Source: Fuerstiella sp.
GTDB lineage: Bacteria; Planctomycetota; Planctomycetia; Planctomycetales; Planctomycetaceae
Length of the DNA stretch: 58,122 nt
NCBI GenBank assembly: GCA_029247265.1
Contig: JAQWLN010000070.1
Location: forward strand, 1 to 58,122
Reading direction: 5' to 3'
The translations under genes and the position numbers were made by a program. The notes beneath the pieces were generated by a model. The model did not search any database. It was not told the origin of the DNA and saw only the letters and a list, made by a program, of their open reading frames with translations. This document shows positions 41,733 through 50,993 of the stretch, one piece after another. The first letter of the stretch is position 1. Each line of letters opens with the position of its first letter.

Positions 41733-43079
41733 TCAGGTGAACAATTCGTGCACGACTTTGCCGCCCTCAGGACCGGTCAGGCGGTGGGCGCGGCCTTCGT
41801 GCCAGAAGTTCAGATCATTGGCCGGCAGGCCAAGTGCATGCAGGATGGTTGCGTGCAGGTCGCGGAAGTGGACCTTGCCTTCAACCGCACGGTCGCCGGT
41901 GTTGCTGGTCTTGCCATGCACATAACCGTTCTTAGCGCCGCCACCGGCCAGCCAGAACGTGAAGCCGCGAGCGTTGTGGCCGGTTTCGTTTTTGCCGTCG
42001 TCCGGCGTCAGGCCCGGTCGACCAAATTCGCCACCGCACACGACCAGAGTGTCTTCCAGAAGGCCTCGTTGGGCCAGGTCCTCCAGTAACGCGGCCGTCG
42101 GTGCGTCGACTGTATCACAGTTGGCCTTCAGGTCTCGCCGATGATTCTTGTGTTGATCCCATCCGCCGTGATTGATTTCGATAAATCGCACGCCGGCTTC
42201 TGCAAAGCGCCGCGCCAGCAGACATTGGCGACCGAAGTCCGTGGGACGACACGTGCCGATCTTCAGCTTTTTGCCGACGCGATACTTTTCCAGTGTTTCC
42301 GGCGATTCGTCAGACAGGTCCAGCAGTGCTGGCGCGGACGCCTGCATGCGGAATCCAAGTTCCATCGACTGAATCACGCTGTCCAGTTTGTCATCGCCGG
42401 GACGCTGCTGCAGATGCTTTCGGTTCAACGACTGCACAAAATCCAGTTGCCTGCGTTTGGCCGCCAGCGGTAAGTGCTCGCCAACCACATTGCTGATCGT
42501 CGCCGCTGACATATCTTCGCCGTTCACACCAATCGGCGTGCCGTTGTAAATCGACGGCAGAAAAGCACTGGAATAGATTGAACTCTTGGATGTGTTCAGG
42601 CTGATGAATCCCGGAAGATTCTGGTTTTCTGTCCCCAGACCGTAGTTAATCCACGAACCCAGGCTGGGGCGTTTCCGCAGACGCTCACCAGTGTGCAGCT
42701 GCAGAAATGACTGAGCGTGAATACCGGTGTCAGCGTACATGCCGTTGATCATGCACAGCTTGTCCGCGTGTTTGGCGGTTTCCGGCATCAGTTCCGAAAT
42801 CCACAGGCCACTGTCTCCGTGCTGACGAAAGCGAACAACAGATCCCGGGTGCTTCTTCTTGCCCGTCTGCGGTTTGTAATCGAACGTGTCCATCTGAGCA
42901 GGACCGCCGCTCATGCACAGAAAGATGACTCGCTTCGCCCGAGCCGGCAGCGGTGGTGTCCGGTTGGTAAGACCCTCAGATGGCGCGGCGGCAGCCTGCT
43001 GGTTGCACAGACCCTGCAGAGCAAGATAGCCAAAACCGCAGGAAGCGGACTGCAGCATACTGCGTCGTGAATGATTCAT
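41733..43079 (-). CDS. DUF1501 family protein (Tat-exported, sulfatase-like fold)
   Basis: 448 residues from ATG 43079; ATG 43088 three codons earlier is equally possible. The N-terminus has a twin-arginine-like motif ([19 protein letters not shown]). DUF1501 blocks follow: [114 protein letters not shown]. The family has an alkaline-phosphatase/sulfatase-like fold and almost always accompanies DUF1553 genes, as here. It directly follows the DUF1553 gene by about 12 bp, so the two form an operon. Its biochemical activity is not established. It is convergent with the sulfatase fusion. Confidence 0.93.
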   Translation of the reverse strand: MNHSRRSMLQSASCGFGYLALQGLCNQQAAAAPSEGLTNRTPPLPARAKRVIFLCMSGGPAQMDTFDYKPQTGKKKHPGSVVRFRQHGDSGLWISELMPETAKHADKLCMINGMYADTGIHAQSFLQLHTGERLRKRPSLGSWINYGLGTENQNLPGFISLNTSKSSIYSSAFLPSIYNGTPIGVNGEDMSAATISNVVGEHLPLAAKRRQLDFVQSLNRKHLQQRPGDDKLDSVIQSMELGFRMQASAPALLDLSDESPETLEKYRVGKKLKIGTCRPTDFGRQCLLARRFAEAGVRFIEINHGGWDQHKNHRRDLKANCDTVDAPTAALLEDLAQRGLLEDTLVVCGGEFGRPGLTPDDGKNETGHNARGFTFWLAGGGAKNGYVHGKTSNTGDRAVEGKVHFRDLHATILHALGLPANDLNFWHEGRAHRLTGPEGGKVVHELFT

Positions 43080-43091
43080 GATCGCCATTCT

Positions 43092-45419
43092 TTAATCCAC
43101 GTACCGGAACTCGTTCGTGACCAGCAGCGCCTGGCACAAACTGTTCCACGCTTTGTCTTCAGATTTCAACTCGTTCTGCGTCACTCGCAGATACTCGCCA
43201 GTGTCTTCAATTTCTCTTGGCATGGCATCACGAGCGAACACCTGCTGCCACGCAAACTGCAACCGAATTTCGTCGTCTTCTGCTTTCTTCGTCACAACGG
43301 CAGCCAGACGTTCAGCCTGCTCGATCACAAACGGATTATTGTAAAGGTGCAGCGCCTGATTCGGAACGGTGCTGACGTCACGTTGCCCGGTCACAGAAGT
43401 AAAATCAGGCAGATCGAATGCTGCCAGTTCCGGGGGCGGCGAACTGCGAAGGTAACACAGATACACGCTGCGGTGGTTGCTGGGCTGATGCAGATTGCCG
43501 GCAAGATTCACCAGAATGTCGCGATGCCGAATGATGGAACCGTCTGCCGGAGTGAGATTCAGCTGTCCGCTGACTTTCAGCATGCTGTCTCGCAGCGATT
43601 CCGCATCCAGTCGCCGGCGCTGGTGCCGAGTCAGCAGCAGATTTCCCGAATCGGCCTTCGTCAACGATGCATCGGCGTCGCCGCTTAGCTGATAAGTCCG
43701 ACTCAGCACAATGTTCCGAATCATCCGTTTTATCGACCACTGTTCATCGACAAAGCGAACCGCCAGATGGTCCAGCAGTTTCGGATGAGTTGGCCGTTCA
43801 CCGTAGACGCCGAAATCATTCGGTGTCCTGACGATGCCTGCACCAAACAGGTGCTGCCAGATGCGATTGACCATCACACGTGCTGTCAGAGGATGGTCGC
43901 CGCGAGTCAGCCACTGCGCCAGTTCCCGACGTCCGCTTTGCTTCGGGTCAACCTCGATCGTATTTTCCGATTCAAATCGGCACGCCGTCAGAAATCCTCG
44001 CGGCACGGCGTCGCCAAGTTTCTTCGCGTCTCCCTTGATGTTCAGCTTGCAGTCGGCCGGCTTCTTCCCGTCGCGGACTCCCATAGCCAGCGGTGTGCCG
44101 ACCGGCCATTTGGATTTGGGAATTGGCTTCGGCTTTCCCGTGTTCGATTCCGGGACCAGAACGGTCTCGACAAAGCCTTCTGGTGGTGGAACATTGGCCG
44201 CGGCCTTCAACACGTGCAGATCCGTTTTCGGAGCCGTTAGTCCTTCGTGGGCCGCTGTCCCCCACATGGTTTCGGAACTGGTGAAAAATCCGGCCAGCGC
44301 GTAATAATCTCGAGTGGGAACGGGATCGAATTTGTGGTCGTGACACCTGGCACATGCGACGCTGACGCCCAGGACTCCGCTACCGATCACATCAATCTGA
44401 TCGGCGACGACGTCCATATCAAAATTGGTGTTCATGGCCTTGGCCGGTTTGGCCGCCATTGCCAGAAAGCCGGTGGCAACCAGATGACGGTCGCGCTGCT
44501 GGTCAGAATCTGACGGCAAAAGATCTCCCGCGATCTGTTCGGTCAGAAATCGATCGTACGGCGTGTCGGCATTGAACGCTGCAATCACGTAGTCGCGATA
44601 ACGCCACGCATGAGGAAATGTCGGGTTGCGGCTGAGGCCATCGTTGCCATTGGATTCTCCATACCGAGCGACATCCAGCCAGTGTCGTCCCCAGCGTTCG
44701 CCGAACTGCGGACTCGCGAGCAGTTCGTCGACCAACCGTTCCACCGCGTCGACTCCCGTCTGCTGATGATCGGTGACGAATCGTTCAACCTCTTCAAATG
44801 ACGGCGGAACACCAGTCAGGTCATAATGCAAACGTCGAGCAAGTGTCCGGGGATCCGCAGCGCCCACCGGTTGCAATGCTGCAGCTTCGATCTTCGCCAG
44901 CACAAAATGATCCAGAGAGTCACGCGGCCACGCCTTGTTCTGTACGTCCGGTATCGGTGGATTCTTCGGCGGTTCAAATGCCCACAACGATTCCGGATCG
45001 TTAACGGAGCCTGCCTTCGCCGCTGTACTCGCCGTTGCGGGATACGGTGCACCTCGTTTGACCCATTCCACAAAGTCGTTCACAACCGCTTCCGGCACCG
45101 GTTTCTCCGGAGGCATCTCAACGCCGTCGTACCGCAGCGCCTGAATGATCAGACTCTCATTGGGTTTGCCGGCAATGACGGGAGTTCCCGCTTCGCCACC
45201 CGTCAACAAAGCATCACGACTGTCCAGCAGCAGTTTGCCCCCGACTTCTTTTGCATCCGCAGAATGGCACTCGTAGCAATGCTTCACCAGGGCCGGACGA
45301 ATTTTGTTCTCGAAGAACTGAGCATCATCCGGCGACAGCGCGGACGCATCACCAGCACACGCACTGCGCAGGGCAATGGTGGTCAGCAGAACAGGTATTG
45401 CAAAAGGGCGAAAGTTCAT
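43092..45419 (-). CDS. Planctomycete cytochrome PSCyt1 / DUF1549 / DUF1553 protein (paired with DUF1501)
   Basis: 775 residues from ATG 45419; a 16-codon longer frame exists but would precede the signal peptide ([20 protein letters not shown]). PSCyt1 heme motif CYECH at 48-52 with [15 protein letters not shown]1549 with [40 protein letters not shown] and a [20 protein letters not shown] block; DUF1553 with [72 protein letters not shown] and TNEFRYVD at the end. It is presumed periplasmic and heme-bearing. Operon with the DUF1501 gene downstream. No long coiled-coil linker, unlike the other two copies here. Confidence 0.94.
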   Translation of the reverse strand: MNFRPFAIPVLLTTIALRSACAGDASALSPDDAQFFENKIRPALVKHCYECHSADAKEVGGKLLLDSRDALLTGGEAGTPVIAGKPNESLIIQALRYDGVEMPPEKPVPEAVVNDFVEWVKRGAPYPATASTAAKAGSVNDPESLWAFEPPKNPPIPDVQNKAWPRDSLDHFVLAKIEAAALQPVGAADPRTLARRLHYDLTGVPPSFEEVERFVTDHQQTGVDAVERLVDELLASPQFGERWGRHWLDVARYGESNGNDGLSRNPTFPHAWRYRDYVIAAFNADTPYDRFLTEQIAGDLLPSDSDQQRDRHLVATGFLAMAAKPAKAMNTNFDMDVVADQIDVIGSGVLGVSVACARCHDHKFDPVPTRDYYALAGFFTSSETMWGTAAHEGLTAPKTDLHVLKAAANVPPPEGFVETVLVPESNTGKPKPIPKSKWPVGTPLAMGVRDGKKPADCKLNIKGDAKKLGDAVPRGFLTACRFESENTIEVDPKQSGRRELAQWLTRGDHPLTARVMVNRIWQHLFGAGIVRTPNDFGVYGERPTHPKLLDHLAVRFVDEQWSIKRMIRNIVLSRTYQLSGDADASLTKADSGNLLLTRHQRRRLDAESLRDSMLKVSGQLNLTPADGSIIRHRDILVNLAGNLHQPSNHRSVYLCYLRSSPPPELAAFDLPDFTSVTGQRDVSTVPNQALHLYNNPFVIEQAERLAAVVTKKAEDDEIRLQFAWQQVFARDAMPREIEDTGEYLRVTQNELKSEDKAWNSLCQALLVTNEFRYVD

Positions 45420-45706
45420 GACGCGGTCGCGCGGGTGGAAGGACTTCGGGCAGAGTGGCATTATCACCGAAAAGAGAACCGAATGTAAAGATACTACTTT
45501 TCTCGATTACTGACACAGCGTTTTCTGTAGCTCTACCCACTTACAACCCATAAATGCCGTCGTTTCCTTTCTTCGATTTTGTGGCGGCCAGGCTGCATTC
45601 CGGACTGCCTTTCGATATTGTCGATGGCGCGAAATCACTGAGAACAGACGGAAGCCCCGCTCCCTCAATATTTGTCTACGGCCATAACTATCGAATGGAC
45701 TGCAGG

Positions 45707-46772
45707 ATGAAATACGTTTTTGACCGACTCTCTACCGCGGGACGTCCGAATGCACCGTCAATCCGGCACGTCATCCGCCTGGCAATAATGACTGTGACGG
45801 CGCTTAGTCCGGCCATTGTTGGAGCCTTCGTCACCGCCCAGAATGACGCGCCGACAGCAGACAACCCCGGACATCTCCCCTGGCTGGTCGAAGCCCTTGA
45901 AGATGACAGATCTTCAGTTGTTTGACTACAACAGCACCCAACAAGATTCCCGACAACCCACGACTTCCGGCAGGAACGGGGTCAACGATCTTCGTGCGGC
46001 TGCCGCTGCAAGAAACAGTGGAGAGCTGCCACAAAGCAAAGATGGCGACGTGACACAGGACAATGTCGAATTCGTCGTTTATCCTCTGCGCCACACTCAA
46101 GCTGTCGAAGTATCAAAGCTTGTCCAGCAGTTGTGGTCACCAGCCGAAGCGGGTGCTCGAATAATCGCGGACGAACGCAACAATTCACTGTTGGTTTCGG
46201 CAAACGAGCAGGGGCACGCCGAACTGAAAAAGTTCCTGCAGGCGCTTGATGGCCCTGACGAAACAGCCAATCTGCGGAATGCCACGGCACAGCAACAGAC
46301 AGACAGGGGCTCTTTTGACATGGAGATTGGGCCGGCGGATACTGTCATCCTGAAAGGCAGCAAGGAAAATGTGGCCGCCGCGGAACAGATGCTGAAACAA
46401 ATGTCATCACAGCAACTGCTTGACCGCAGCAAGTCGTTGAAGGAAAAAGTTGTCACCCGTGCTAAGCAATACCTCAACTCCAGCTCAGCGAAAAAAGATC
46501 TTGAAGCCCTGAAACAAACAGTGCGGGAAGATTTCGACGTACGTCAGAAGTTACAGCTTGCGGAAATCGAATTCCTGAAAGCGCGGCTCAAGGATCTCGA
46601 ACGTCGAGTCCGACAGAAGGAGAAACTAAAAGACCGGATCATTGATCGCCGCATCGAATCCCTGCTGCTTGACCCCGCTGACGTCGAACAGAAGAGCGCC
46701 ACTGAGGCACTTAAACGCGCGGAAGGAATGCTCCGACGCGTCGTGCCAACCGACCCATTCACCGCACCCTGA
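45707..46772 (+). pseudogene. Secretin N-domain protein split across two frames
   Basis: A first frame (45707-45925) gives an N-terminal export signal (RHVIRLAIMTVTALSPAIVG) and ends at TGA 45923. A second frame, usable from ATG 45903 to 46772, carries a secretin-N/NolW domain (VEFVVYPLRHTQAVEVSKLV, ARIIADERNNSLLVSANEQG) and a long coiled coil but no signal. Joining them would give one exported protein of about 350 residues. It may be a real frameshift, an assembly indel, or two overlapping coupled genes (23-bp overlap with a GAAG Shine-Dalgarno before ATG 45903). Confidence 0.6.
45903..46772 (+). CDS. Secretin N-domain and coiled-coil protein (downstream frame)
   Basis: 289 residues from ATG 45903. 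Residues about 48-115 form one secretin-N (NolW-like) domain, residues about 140-175 include a charged beta-rich segment (FDMEIGPADTVILKGSKENV), and the remainder is a long Lys/Glu/Arg coiled coil (FLKARLKDLERRVRQKEKLK). Without the upstream frame it has no signal peptide, although secretin-N domains act in the periplasm. The repeat type matches those of the GspD-like protein at 26.9-30.5 kb, so it could be an accessory to that system. Confidence 0.65.
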   Translation: MTDLQLFDYNSTQQDSRQPTTSGRNGVNDLRAAAAARNSGELPQSKDGDVTQDNVEFVVYPLRHTQAVEVSKLVQQLWSPAEAGARIIADERNNSLLVSANEQGHAELKKFLQALDGPDETANLRNATAQQQTDRGSFDMEIGPADTVILKGSKENVAAAEQMLKQMSSQQLLDRSKSLKEKVVTRAKQYLNSSSAKKDLEALKQTVREDFDVRQKLQLAEIEFLKARLKDLERRVRQKEKLKDRIIDRRIESLLLDPADVEQKSATEALKRAEGMLRRVVPTDPFTAP

Positions 46773-46857
46773 GCCGAGTCTGGCGCGTGCAAATCCTGCA
46801 CCCTACTGCTCTGACACAACCGCGAGGAAGACGACCGTCGAGTAGCCTGCAAGTCCC

Positions 46858-46910
46858 CGTGATCAGGCCTGAGCGTTGGGGCCACGACCCCCGTTACCAG
46901 GTTGATCACG
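46858..46910. repeat. Inverted repeat with 8-bp arms (CGTGATCA / TGATCACG)
   Basis: The arms at 46858-46865 and 46903-46910 are perfectly complementary, and the interior has a GGGG/CCCC pairing that extends the fold. It is about 90 bp downstream of the secretin-N gene and 120 bp upstream of the hydrolase start. Probably a terminator-like or dispersed structured element. Confidence 0.5.
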
Positions 46911-47028
46911 TAACTCGTTATTGCACAGTGCCTTTCCGGTGGCTGGCTCGTGTTGGTGTTTCCAGAACAGAAATTGTCTATCCTGTTCGGGAAAGTCACT
47001 CTGCCGATTGCTGTCCGGAGTCATCTTC

Positions 47029-48171
47029 ATGCGTTCCTATGCTCGACCTCGCCGCGAATTTCTGGAACAGACTCTGTTCAAAGCCGGAGTCATCGCCGGC
47101 TTTTCTCCGTTGTTCGGACGCGCTGACGAGTCGTCGCAAATTGTGGACCGCGATCTCGCAGCTGCCATGGGCAAGGCGGAATTGTCGCTGCAGTTTCAGG
47201 GGCACTCTGCAAACGACTGTCGTGACTGGCAGAAAACGTTTCGGGCGAAGCTGGACGAACTCATGGGAGACTCCACGCCGCCACCAAAGTGGACGCTCGT
47301 TGAAGAGAATCGAACCGAGTTCGACGAGTACACTCGACTCGAATTGTTGCTCACTGCGGATGGTGTTCCGTCATTGCCGGTGTACCTGCTGATTCCAAAG
47401 GGGTTACCTGACGGGCACCGTGCGCCGGCCGTGCTGTGTGTGCATGGTCATGGACCATTCGGCAACGATGCGATTGTCGGACGACGTGAGCAGGAAGGGG
47501 CAGCCGAGCATATCGACAAGCTGAATTATGATTACGGCGTACAGTTCGTAAAACGGGGCTACGTAGTGGCCGCCCCGTGTATGATTCCGTTTGGCCGTCG
47601 CGTAAACAGTGAAGCCTATCGAGGTAAAGATCCGTGTGCCGTCACATTCCTCCGAATGCAAGCGCTCGGCCAGCTGCCCATCACAGCGAACGTGCGAGAT
47701 CTGAGATGGTCGATCGACCTGCTGCAAAGTCGCCCGGAAGTAAACGACGATGCCATCGGTTGTGCCGGACTTTCGTATGGCGGACGGATGACGATGATGG
47801 TCTCGGCCATCGACAAACGTGTGCGCGTGGCGGCCGTCAGCGGGGCGTTGAATCTGCTGCAGGAACGAATGACGGCACGGCACAGTTGCGGATCGCAAAT
47901 CGTTCCGGGACTGCTTAAGTACGGAGACTATTCGGAAATCGGATCCTTGATCGCACCTCGGCCCTGCGTCTGGGAAACCGGTTCCAAAGACAGCCTGATC
48001 GTGCCAAAGTGGGACGATGTGTTTCGCGAACGGCTGCGTCGCGTGTACAAGGCTTTGAATGCTGGCGACAATCTGCACTTCGACCGCTTTAAAGGCGGGC
48101 ATGAATGGAGCGGAAAAATCGCGTTTCCGTTGTTCGACGTAGTACTAGAACCGTACAGCGTTTTACGCTGA
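47029..48171 (+). CDS. Tat-exported alpha/beta hydrolase (dienelactone/acetyl-xylan-esterase-like)
   Basis: 380 residues from ATG 47029, with GGAG eight bases upstream; a longer frame from 46921 has no export signal and is rejected. The N-terminus carries a twin-arginine motif (RPRREFLEQTLFKAGVIAGF). Alpha/beta hydrolase features: VYLLIPKGLPDGHRAPAVLC then VHGHGPFG (oxyanion loop), GCAGLSYGGRMTMMVSAIDK with the Gly-x-Ser-x-Gly nucleophile, IAPRPCVWETGSKDSLIVP with the Asp, and FKGGHEWSGKIAF with the His. Family members are abundant in Planctomycetota and thought to deacylate polysaccharides. The stop codon lies inside the first bases of dispersed repeat copy B. Confidence 0.87.
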   Translation: MRSYARPRREFLEQTLFKAGVIAGFSPLFGRADESSQIVDRDLAAAMGKAELSLQFQGHSANDCRDWQKTFRAKLDELMGDSTPPPKWTLVEENRTEFDEYTRLELLLTADGVPSLPVYLLIPKGLPDGHRAPAVLCVHGHGPFGNDAIVGRREQEGAAEHIDKLNYDYGVQFVKRGYVVAAPCMIPFGRRVNSEAYRGKDPCAVTFLRMQALGQLPITANVRDLRWSIDLLQSRPEVNDDAIGCAGLSYGGRMTMMVSAIDKRVRVAAVSGALNLLQERMTARHSCGSQIVPGLLKYGDYSEIGSLIAPRPCVWETGSKDSLIVPKWDDVFRERLRRVYKALNAGDNLHFDRFKGGHEWSGKIAFPLFDVVLEPYSVLR

Positions 48172-48259
48172 CTTGTGGCCGCGGCGAACGCTTTTTGATA
48201 GCAGTTTCGTTACTCCCAACGGCCAGTATCGTTTACGACAACCGGTAAATTGCTCTAAC
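48158..48259. repeat. Dispersed 102-bp structured repeat, copy B
   Basis: Same length as, and about 80% identical to, 3392-3493. Where copy A has AGCAGTT/AACTGCT as terminal inverted repeats, copy B has AGCAGTTT/AAATTGCT, which keeps an RNA stem through one G-U pair. Copy B overlaps the last codons of the hydrolase gene and lies 3' of both it and nadA, whereas copy A is 5' of a gene. Confidence 0.75.
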
Positions 48260-48307
48260 GTCGAATACAAACATTTGCCTTCGTGGCGTTGGCGCCGCGA
48301 CATCGCA

Positions 48308-49300
48308 CTACTGCAGCAGGCTGCGGTCGAGTACGTCGCGAGCCTTCTGGAAGTAGTCCTTCCATTCCACCTCGGGCGATTCGTTTTTCAGGCAGTCGCG
48401 CACTTTTTGCAGCGTATTGCGAGCCATGTGCGGGCATCGGTTGCAGGCACACGTTTCACCGGTGGACGTCATGATTCCCGGAACGGGTACAAAAGTATGC
48501 TGCGGAGCGGACTTTTCGAATGCATGAATCATGGCCGATTCCGTCGCGACAAGGAATGTTGTCGGTTTGTCGATCGACATCACGTGCCGCCGCATCTTTT
48601 CCGTGCCGCCGATGAAGTCGGTGATCTCAAGAATATTCTGAGGGCATTCCGGATGAGCGATCACGACGCTGCCTGGCGTGTTCCGCTTGGCTCGGATCAG
48701 ATCCTGAATACTGAAGACTTCGTGAACCATGCACGATCCCGGCCACAGAATCATTTTCCGGCCAGTGACTTCCGACAGATACCTACCCAGATGCTGATCA
48801 GGAACGAACAGAATCTCACGGTCCTGCGGCACACGCTCAATGATATCCTGAGCATTGCCACTGGTGACAATCCAGTCGCACAGGCTTTTCACCGCGGCCG
48901 ACGTGTTGATGTAGGCGACCGTATCAAACGTGCGACCTTCGGATCGCAACTGCTCCTGAAAGGCCACCAGCTGATCCGCCGGACAGCTTTCTGCAAGAGA
49001 GCACCCGGCCAGCATGTCGGGAATCAGCACTCGCTTTTCCGGACTCATGATCTTGGCTGACTCACCCATAAAGTGAACGCCGGAAAATACGATCGTGGAA
49101 GTTTTCACCTGAGTGGCATCGCGTGCCAACTTCAGGCTGTCTCCGGTAAAGTCAGCAATATCCTGGATGTCGCCATCGACATAGAAGTGAGCCAGAATGC
49201 TGGCATCCTTCTCCTTTTTGAGCTCATCGATTTCGTCCATCAGATCCAGAGGATCTTCATAGCCTTCGTCCTGAGGGGTATTAATTACTGGAATCGACAT
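48308..49300 (-). CDS. nadA: Quinolinate synthase
   Basis: 330 residues, the usual NadA length. Motifs: [120 protein letters not shown], and [19 protein letters not shown]. The three cluster cysteines are in the [14 protein letters not shown]-type and CNRCPHM contexts. It condenses iminoaspartate with dihydroxyacetone phosphate to quinolinate in de novo NAD synthesis, using an oxygen-sensitive 4Fe-4S cluster. AAGG seven bases upstream supports the start. nadB and nadC are not adjacent. Confidence 0.97.
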   Translation of the reverse strand: MSIPVINTPQDEGYEDPLDLMDEIDELKKEKDASILAHFYVDGDIQDIADFTGDSLKLARDATQVKTSTIVFSGVHFMGESAKIMSPEKRVLIPDMLAGCSLAESCPADQLVAFQEQLRSEGRTFDTVAYINTSAAVKSLCDWIVTSGNAQDIIERVPQDREILFVPDQHLGRYLSEVTGRKMILWPGSCMVHEVFSIQDLIRAKRNTPGSVVIAHPECPQNILEITDFIGGTEKMRRHVMSIDKPTTFLVATESAMIHAFEKSAPQHTFVPVPGIMTSTGETCACNRCPHMARNTLQKVRDCLKNESPEVEWKDYFQKARDVLDRSLLQ

Positions 49301-49576
49301 CAGTTAACCTTGGCCTGAATCGGCGGGATGAGTTCGGAACAGATCGGAGGTGACGGACGCACCCGGGTCGGCATTATGACGTGATTTAAGCCATTGTCGA
49401 CCACCCAGCTGACGAGCTGAGGTGCAGGACGAATTGTGGTTTCGGACTTCTGGGTGGCCAGGGCTGGACTGAGCTTGCGAAGGAAGCCCCGGTTTTACGC
49501 ATTCCTGGCTCCAACCCCAGCCACACTCTCCAGTTTTCCAACTGTCTGTGTCTGCACCCACGAGCTGCCGCAGACG

Positions 49577-50536
49577 TCAGAAAGAGCGACGTATGGACTT
49601 TTGCGGAGCGGGCGACTCCGTTGAGAGCTTAATCATCATCATTTTCCCGCAATCATCGCACCGCTGCTGAAAACGGCTGGTGACTCGAGTGATGGCTCGC
49701 AACTCCGGGTTAGCCAACGTCAGATTCCCAAGCGTGTCGAAAGCCATCGCTTTGGTTCCGCGTGGAGTACCTGCGAACGTTTGTGGCTCTTGTCCACGAG
49801 ACGTGGCCGGCTTCAATAGCACCGCTTTTCCCGTCGCGCCTTCGCACAGTGCCACCAGGAATTTGTCCGGGTGAAACGTCAACCGCGTCGCTGTTGCCGG
49901 CACGTAGCCAATCGTCTCACGACTGCCGTCGACACCAACCGATACGACTTTGCCGCTGTTGAGTAGTACACTGACAGTCGTGCCAAGAGCGTGCACCGTC
50001 AAATCTTTTGTTTTTTCCGATACTCGCACGATCGTGGAAAGGCTGCCGTCAGCCTCAACTTTCACAACGTCACCCGTCCTGCTATTGGTTGTAAACAGGC
50101 TACCATCATACGGGTTGGCTCCAAGTCCAGCGGGAAGAAACGGCAACTGAGCGACTTCGTGTTGCACACCGGTCTCCGTCATTCGGACAATGCGTCCCGA
50201 ACCCCGGCTTGCCAGCAGTGCGTGAGCTCCCATCTGAGGAGAATCAACAACTCGGGACAAACCTTCAAGGTCCCGACCAATGAGACTGGCTTCTCCCGCG
50301 GCATCGATCCGGAACAAAACCTTGCCCACACGATCAGCAACCAGAGTGTCTCCAAAATTCGTGAGCGTCACATCGACCGGATCGACGACTCTCAGCGGAA
50401 GGCGCTCAATGACGGGTCGTGAGTGAAGCGTGATGGGGAGGTGTTTGTGCTGATGCAGGTCTTCGGCGAACGTAACGCCCGAAAGCGCCATGGTGGCGAC
50501 AATCATCAGCGTTCCCGGCAGAAAACGACACAACAT
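49577..50536 (-). CDS. Secreted beta-propeller (NHL/SMP-30-like) protein
   Basis: 319 residues from ATG 50536, which has GGGGA five bases upstream; an ATG four codons earlier lacks this. Signal peptide MLCRFLPGTLMIVATMALSG then VTFAED. Repeated propeller strands of about 40 residues: DVTLTNFGDTLVADRVGKVL, ALLASRGSGRIVRMTETGVQ, SLFTTNSRTGDVVKVEADGS, KAMAFDTLGNLTLANPELRA. No catalytic residues are recognised. Near the C-terminus, QRCDDCGKMMM is a CxxC pair of unknown use. A basic tail ends the protein. It may bind or sense a substrate. A perfect TATAAT on its strand at 50667-50672 is a candidate -10. Confidence 0.75.
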   Translation of the reverse strand: MLCRFLPGTLMIVATMALSGVTFAEDLHQHKHLPITLHSRPVIERLPLRVVDPVDVTLTNFGDTLVADRVGKVLFRIDAAGEASLIGRDLEGLSRVVDSPQMGAHALLASRGSGRIVRMTETGVQHEVAQLPFLPAGLGANPYDGSLFTTNSRTGDVVKVEADGSLSTIVRVSEKTKDLTVHALGTTVSVLLNSGKVVSVGVDGSRETIGYVPATATRLTFHPDKFLVALCEGATGKAVLLKPATSRGQEPQTFAGTPRGTKAMAFDTLGNLTLANPELRAITRVTSRFQQRCDDCGKMMMIKLSTESPAPQKSIRRSF

Positions 50537-50993
50537 CCCGGTCCCCATGTCAAAGCAAGCCCTGCTTTGACGTTAATCAGATAGGTCATTCAACAGTCGT
50601 CGTGATGACAACTTGCTCACAGCACGCAACATTATCGCCCTGCATCCATGTTTCGTCAACAATTCAATTATAGAAACGAAGTTGCCGCAGACTGTCCGGA
50701 AGTTTCCTGTAACTGAGCCAAAAAACACCTCCAATATCAACGCAAACCCTTTATGCCAAATATCTTAAAACATTATGCTTCATCCATAAAAGATGACAAC
50801 GTGGGGGCCCCTGTACACACCGAGACCTCAGCGAGAACCGCGTATAGATTCGTCCCGTGACCCAATAAGAGCAGGATTTCGCGTTTTCGAACTGATAGAC
50901 TGTGCTTCCCCCGGCCCGCTCTCACCGTAATTCGCCAGCCATAAACCGGCTCGTCCGATCGGACCAGCCGACGCGTTTCAGTGGATTTCAGAC
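50537..50993. other. AT-rich divergent intergenic region
   Basis: 457 bases between the divergent propeller gene and a DUF1553 gene. It is more AT-rich than its surroundings, especially 50640-50790. A TATAAT is read leftward at 50667-50672. No ORF with coding character and no strong hairpin were seen. It presumably carries promoters for both genes. Confidence 0.5.
50667..50672 (-). promoter_or_regulatory. Candidate -10 element (TATAAT) for the beta-propeller gene
   Basis: A perfect TATAAT on the minus strand about 130 bp upstream of the start at 50536. The matching -35 region is weak (ACAGTC at 17-base spacing). An AT-rich setting favours a promoter, but the long leader and poor -35 keep confidence low. 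Confidence 0.35.

Noticed and set aside
46921-47028. N-terminal extension of the hydrolase
   Set aside because: The ATG at 47029 has a GGAG Shine-Dalgarno and begins a Tat signal; the extension would bury it.
48173-49060. Long plus-strand open frame (295 codons) opposite nadA
   Set aside because: NadA on the minus strand is unmistakable, and the antisense frame has no recognisable features.
49304-49561. 85-codon minus-strand frame between nadA and the propeller gene
   Set aside because: It is Gly/Ser/Pro-rich with no signal, no ribosome binding site and no motif; probably noncoding.
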